Shown here: piece by piece, positions 5,979 to 8,945 of the stretch | Layout of the letters: every line of letters starts with the position of its first letter | Numbering within the stretch: the first letter of the stretch is position 1 | Origin: an uncultured Brachyspira sp. | Lineage (GTDB): Bacteria; Cyanobacteriota; Vampirovibrionia; Gastranaerophilales; Gastranaerophilaceae | Direction: 5' to 3' | Length of the DNA stretch: 8,945 bases | Assembly (NCBI GenBank): GCA_900321895.1 | Contig: ONYB01000153.1 | Span: 1-8,945, forward strand | Position numbers and translations under genes: made by a program | Notes under the pieces: model-generated | The model's database searches: none | Seen by the model: the letters and a program-made list of their open reading frames with translations, nothing else | Told to the model about the DNA's origin: nothing

Positions 5979-8120
5979 CTATTGGCAATTAGCTTTTTCT
6001 TCTTCGCTAACACCCTTGATAGTAAGGTTTACTCTGCCCTTGTCGTCGATTTTGATAACCTTAACGATTACTTCTTGACCGACATGAAGATGCGGTTCGA
6101 TTGTTTCAATGCGTTCTTGACAAACTTGAGAAATATGAACCATACCATCTTTGCCCGGAGCGAGTTCAACAAAAGCTCCAATCGGAATAATTCTTACAAC
6201 TTTACCTTTAATAACCATTCCCGGTTCAGGTTTAAAAGTAAGTTCTTTAATCATTCTCTTAGCGATTTCAGCACCTTCCTGATCGTTTGATGTAATAGTT
6301 ACAACACCGTTGTCTTGGATGTCGATTTCAGCACCGGAAGCGTCTATAATCGCACGGATTTGTTTTCCGCCAGGTCCGATGACTGTTCCGATATCAGCTA
6401 CAGGAATAGTCATTGTAGAAATGCTTGGAGCAAACGGAGAAAGTTTTTCAGCCGGAGCAGTAATAACTTTTCTCATTTCGCCTAAAATGTGCAATCTACC
6501 TTCTTTAGCTTGGAACAAAGCTCGACGCAAAGTTTCATTCGGAATTCCTTTAGCCTTCATATCCATTTGAAGAGCTGTGATACCCGTATCATTACCGGTA
6601 ACTTTGAAGTCCATATCGCCGAGGAAGTCCTCAATACCTTGAATATCAGTTAATACAACAGGTTCATAGCCTTCCTCTTTAATCATACCCATTGCAACAC
6701 CGCCAATCATACATTTGACAGGAACACCTGCGTTCATCAAAGCCATTGAAGAACCGCAAGTTGATGCCATTGAGGTAGATCCGTTTGATTCCAATACGTC
6801 TGAAGTTACTCTGATTGTGTAACCGAATTCTTCTTGAGAAGGAAGTGCCGGCACATTAGCTCTTTCAGCCAAATGACCGTGACCTACTTCACGTCTTCCA
6901 GGTCCTCTCAAAGGTTTTACTTCACCAACAGAAAATCCAGGGAAGATATATTTGTGCATATATGTTTTTTCAGTTTGCGGATCAACACCGTCAAGTTCCT
7001 GTTTCATACCAGGCCCTGCAAGAGTTGCAACTGAAAGAACTTGAGTTTGACCTCTTGTAAATACAGCAGATCCGTGAGCTCTCGGAATAACACCGACTTC
7101 GCACCAGATTGGACGAACTTCGGTAGGTTTTCTGCCATCAGCTCTAACCCCTTCATCCAAAATCATAGCACGCATAACGTGTTTTTCAGCAGCTTTGAAT
7201 TCTTCAGCAACGAAGTCAACACCTGTTTCTTCAATCATTTTTCTAATTGCATTATCTTCAGGAAGAGCGTCAATTTTTTCTTTAACAAGCTTTTTAGCTT
7301 CTTCAAGTTTTTCTTGTCTGTAAGCTCTGTCAAAGTTGTGATAAGCGTCAACGATCATATCATGAGCGGTTTCTTCAATAATCTTTTTAATTTCTGTAGT
7401 ATCGTAAGGATTTACAAATTCTTCTTTTACGATACCGCAAGCCTTAGCAAATTCAACTTGAGCTTCGCATTGTTTTTTAATTTCGCCTTGAGCGAACTCA
7501 ACAGCAGCCATAATATCGTCTTCCGTAACAAATTTGCAACCGGCTTCAACCATGATGACAGAATCGTGAGTACCTGCAACGACGATGTCGAGGTCAGATT
7601 TGTCAGCTTGTTGGTGAGTAGGGTTAGCGATTAAGTTTCCTGCTTCATCACGAGAAACTCTGACAGCACCGATAGGGCCTTCAAACGGAGCTCCTGAAAG
7701 CATTAACGCACAAGAAGCACCTAGCATAGCTAATGTATCAGGCTGATTTTGTTGATCGTAGCTGAATAATTGAGCAACAATTTGTATATCATTTCTGTAA
7801 CCTTTAGGGAACAAAGGTCTGATAGGTCTGTCAATCAATCTTGAAATAAGGATAGCTTTGTCGCTGGCTTTACCCTCTGAGCGGTTGTAGCCCCCAGGGA
7901 TACGACCGATTGCAGACATTCTTTCTTCATAATCAATAAGTAGAGGGAAGAAATCAATACCTACACGAGGTTCTTTAGAAACAACGCAGTGAACAAATAA
8001 CATTGTATCACCACATCTAACAGTTACAGAACCATTAGTAGATTGAGCATACTTCCCGGTTTCGATGACGACTTGCTTGCCACCGATTTCAAGTTCAAAT
8101 TTCTTAGTTTCCGGTACCAT
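5979..8120 (-). CDS. pnp: Polynucleotide phosphorylase (PNPase)
   Basis: PNPase degrades RNA from the 3' end using phosphate, releasing nucleoside diphosphates, and can run in reverse to add tails; it works as a cytoplasmic ring-shaped trimer. The 713 residues match the usual family length. Visible are the first RNase PH-like core (about 5-230) with DFFPLLIDYEER (56-67) and IGRIPGGYNRSEG (71-83), a helical linker domain (about 240-310), and the second, catalytic RNase PH core (about 320-550) with the phosphate-binding GPGRREVGHG (406-415), ESNGSTSMAS (444-453) and the metal-site region D498-F-L-G-D-M-D504. Then come a KH domain (about 568-625, IGPGGKQI 581-588) and an S1 domain (about 633-703). 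All key residues look intact. The ATG at 8120 follows AAAGG by 5 nt. Unlike many bacteria, rpsO is not directly upstream. A hairpin in the leader may take part in regulation. Confidence 0.98.
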   Translation of the reverse strand: MVPETKKFELEIGGKQVVIETGKYAQSTNGSVTVRCGDTMLFVHCVVSKEPRVGIDFFPLLIDYEERMSAIGRIPGGYNRSEGKASDKAILISRLIDRPIRPLFPKGYRNDIQIVAQLFSYDQQNQPDTLAMLGASCALMLSGAPFEGPIGAVRVSRDEAGNLIANPTHQQADKSDLDIVVAGTHDSVIMVEAGCKFVTEDDIMAAVEFAQGEIKKQCEAQVEFAKACGIVKEEFVNPYDTTEIKKIIEETAHDMIVDAYHNFDRAYRQEKLEEAKKLVKEKIDALPEDNAIRKMIEETGVDFVAEEFKAAEKHVMRAMILDEGVRADGRKPTEVRPIWCEVGVIPRAHGSAVFTRGQTQVLSVATLAGPGMKQELDGVDPQTEKTYMHKYIFPGFSVGEVKPLRGPGRREVGHGHLAERANVPALPSQEEFGYTIRVTSDVLESNGSTSMASTCGSSMALMNAGVPVKCMIGGVAMGMIKEEGYEPVVLTDIQGIEDFLGDMDFKVTGNDTGITALQMDMKAKGIPNETLRRALFQAKEGRLHILGEMRKVITAPAEKLSPFAPSISTMTIPVADIGTVIGPGGKQIRAIIDASGAEIDIQDNGVVTITSNDQEGAEIAKRMIKELTFKPEPGMVIKGKVVRIIPIGAFVELAPGKDGMVHISQVCQERIETIEPHLHVGQEVIVKVIKIDDKGRVNLTIKGVSEEEKANCQ

Positions 8121-8139
8121 AATTACCTTTCATCTTTCT

Positions 8140-8154
8140 CGCACAACCAGTGCG
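8140..8154 (-). promoter_or_regulatory. Short hairpin in the pnp 5' UTR
   Basis: On the minus strand CGCAC and GTGCG form a 5-bp GC-rich stem around TGGTT, lying inside the pnp leader about 12 nt upstream of the Shine-Dalgarno. In E. coli, PNPase controls its own mRNA through a leader hairpin cut by RNase III; this stem is much shorter, so a similar role is only a suggestion. Confidence 0.35.
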
Positions 8155-8188
8155 TTTAATAAGTTATACACTTCTAATGTTCGTTTTT

Positions 8189-8216
8189 ATTATACCGCAA
8201 ACATGGAAAAAGTGAA
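8189..8216 (-). promoter_or_regulatory. pnp promoter
   Basis: The minus strand has a perfect -10, TATAAT (8194-8189), a 16-bp spacer and a -35, TTCACT (8216-8211), matching the consensus at four of six bases. Transcription would start near 8182, leaving a leader of about 62 nt. The -35 box falls inside an AGTGAAG heptamer of the same kind that builds the palindrome at 8262-8303. Confidence 0.65.
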
Positions 8217-8232
8217 GGGTGGTAAAAAAAAT

Positions 8233-8249
8233 GTAGGGTGGAATAAGCG
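8233..8249 (+). repeat. Possible remnant of a GTAGGGTGG-type intergenic repeat
   Basis: GTAGGGTGGAATAAGCG looks like one arm of palindromic intergenic repeats that I recall from cyanobacterial and other genomes, but no matching second arm is present here. A related AGGGTGG occurs at 8216-8222. Recall-based and weak. Confidence 0.2.
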
Positions 8250-8256
8250 TTTTCAC

Positions 8257-8301
8257 AAAAAAGTGAAGAGTGAAGAGTGAATTCACTCTTCACCTTTCAC
8301 T
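8257..8301 (-). terminator. Intrinsic terminator of the low-complexity gene
   Basis: A perfect 24-bp palindrome (8270-8293, half-site GTGAAGAGTGAA) extends to an imperfect 20-bp stem (8262-8301, two mismatched positions). On the minus strand it is followed at once by TTTTTT (8262-8257). It lies about 46 bp past the stop of the minus-strand gene at 8348, so it fits as that gene's terminator, insulating the pnp promoter just downstream. Confidence 0.65.
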
Positions 8302-8303
8302 AA
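8262..8303. repeat. Heptamer tandem repeat that inverts in the middle
   Basis: In 7-base register the sequence reads AGTGAAG, AGTGAAG, AGTGAAT, TCACTCT, TCACCTT, TCACTAA: three AGTGAAG-like units followed by their inverted form. Another AGTGAAG lies at 8211-8217. The inversion creates the palindrome used by the terminator. It resembles the heptameric STRR repeats described in cyanobacteria in unit length and layout, not necessarily in sequence. Confidence 0.6.
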
Positions 8304-8308
8304 AAGAA

Positions 8309-8348
8309 CTTAGTGCCCAAGTGCCTTAGTATCTTAATATCTTAAAAC
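8309..8348. repeat. Degenerate octamer tandem repeat, five units
   Basis: Five contiguous 8-base units are in register: CTTAGTGC, CCAAGTGC, CTTAGTAT, CTTAATAT and CTTAAAAC. The last one runs into the stop codon of the minus-strand gene. The units share CTTA/AAGT cores but have diverged, which suggests an old slippage-derived array. Confidence 0.5.
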
Positions 8349-8945
8349 TATGACATCTTTTTCTTTCTCAACAATTCGTTTTGAACATTTTGAAGAGTGC
8401 TTGAGCCATTGCCTTTATAACTTGTTCTGTTCATCATTTTGTCAGTTCTGCTCATTGCGGAATATGCTTGTGAACGATAATTGATTTGACGTTTGTTACC
8501 AGTGCTGTTTGTATTTTGTGCTGTTGTTGTATTTTGAGTTCCTTGTGCGGCTTTAGATTTACCTGCTCCGGTAAGTGCACTGATTCCTTTAATTGCGGCG
8601 TTAATTTCAGTTTTATTTTCTTTGTAGATTGTAGAACCAACCTTTACTGCTGATGTTGTAAATTGCCCAACCTTTGAGTTTTTAACGTTGTTTACTGTAT
8701 TTTTAACTCCGTTGCCGATTTTTTTGAAGAAGCCTGTTTTCTTAGCTCCGTCAGCTGCACCGTCTGCGACTTTTCCGGCTGTATCTGCGACCTTTTCACC
8801 AACTTGATCACCAACACCATTTGTCGCATTGTCAGCTATATTGCCTGTAATATTTGAGCCTTGTTCTTGTGCCTTTTGAGTTGCTTCTTGCATTTTTTGT
8901 TGAGTTTCTTGAGTTGCTTGTTTTGCATTTTCTGCACCTTCTTGA
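8348..8945 (-). CDS. Low-complexity Ala/Gln/Lys/Asn-rich hypothetical protein, 5' end beyond window
   Basis: I do not recognise a family. The frame stays open from the stop codon (TAG, 8350-8348) to the window edge, giving 198 visible residues, so the N terminus is missing. An in-frame ATG at 8893 has no ribosome binding site and is preceded by 17 further in-frame residues of the same style, so it is probably internal. The visible part starts with a Gln/Ala/Lys/Thr/Glu helix-type stretch, then a Gly/Ala/Asp section with repeated GEKVADTAGKVADGAADG-like steps, a basic segment (KKTGFFKKIGNGVKNTVNNVKN), an Asn/Thr/Gln-rich linker and a basic tail ending RKKKMS. The pattern suggests an amphipathic, LEA-like or coiled-coil protein with disordered parts. 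No membrane span is visible. It precedes pnp on the same strand but is separated from it by a terminator and the pnp promoter. Confidence 0.8.
   Translation of the reverse strand, partial: QEGAENAKQATQETQQKMQEATQKAQEQGSNITGNIADNATNGVGDQVGEKVADTAGKVADGAADGAKKTGFFKKIGNGVKNTVNNVKNSKVGQFTTSAVKVGSTIYKENKTEINAAIKGISALTGAGKSKAAQGTQNTTTAQNTNSTGNKRQINYRSQAYSAMSRTDKMMNRTSYKGNGSSTLQNVQNELLRKKKMS

Noticed and set aside
5982..6570. Plus-strand open frames of 102 and 86 codons within pnp
   Set aside because: They are antisense shadows of the conserved KH and S1 region of PNPase, with no features of their own.
7041..7634. 197-codon open frame on the plus strand
   Set aside because: It lies fully inside pnp on the opposite strand, is rich in Phe/Ser/Asn as expected from an antisense reading, and has no ribosome binding site.
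8891..8893. ATG as the start of the low-complexity protein
   Set aside because: The frame is open upstream to the window edge with the same residue bias, and CAACAAAAA before the ATG offers no Shine-Dalgarno.
1..8945. tRNA, rRNA, riboswitch or insertion sequence
   Set aside because: I looked through the intergenic stretches and found no cloverleaf, conserved rRNA sequence, known riboswitch core or transposase.

Overview
The window is AT-rich, dense bacterial DNA with six protein genes and no rRNA, tRNA, transposase or CRISPR array that I can see. My best guess for the source is an uncultured gut-type bacterium of the Gastranaerophilales (Melainabacteria, the non-photosynthetic sister group of Cyanobacteria). 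The main reason is the style of the 737-residue protein: an Asn/Gln/Lys-rich, disordered-looking leader that ends in an aromatic-Gly motif (ISFG). The AT-rich codon use and the heptamer and octamer tandem repeats near the right end fit this. It is an inference from style, not proof.

Layout, left to right. Bases 1-344 hold no gene. They contain two near-identical 58-bp repeats spaced 94 bp apart, each with a hairpin, and then a plausible promoter for a soluble two-PAS histidine kinase (345-1811, +). That kinase converges, with a 4-bp gap, on a minus-strand pair. The pair is tcdA (1816-2583, -), the tRNA t6A37 dehydratase, and upstream of it a DUF2971-family protein (2638-3555, -). tcdA has its own promoter in the 54-bp gap between the two. 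A divergent promoter region (3556-3691) separates DUF2971 from the 737-aa lineage-type hypothetical protein (3692-5905, +). That gene converges on pnp (polynucleotide phosphorylase, 5979-8120, -), and a strong, symmetrical GC-rich hairpin between them can terminate both. Upstream of pnp are a short 5' UTR hairpin, a good sigma70-type promoter, a palindrome built from AGTGAAG heptamers that also looks like the terminator of the next gene, and a degenerate octamer tandem array. The window ends inside a low-complexity Ala/Gln/Lys/Asn-rich protein (8348-8945, -) whose start lies beyond the edge.

Functionally this is mostly housekeeping (tRNA modification, RNA turnover) mixed with an orphan sensor kinase and three proteins of unknown role. 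I see no clear multi-gene operon encoding a new pathway. The items most worth a second look are the structured 58-bp repeat, the heptamer and octamer repeats that have become a terminator, the lineage-specific 737-aa protein, and the DUF2971 protein, whose motif layout recalls ADP-ribosyltransferase-like families.
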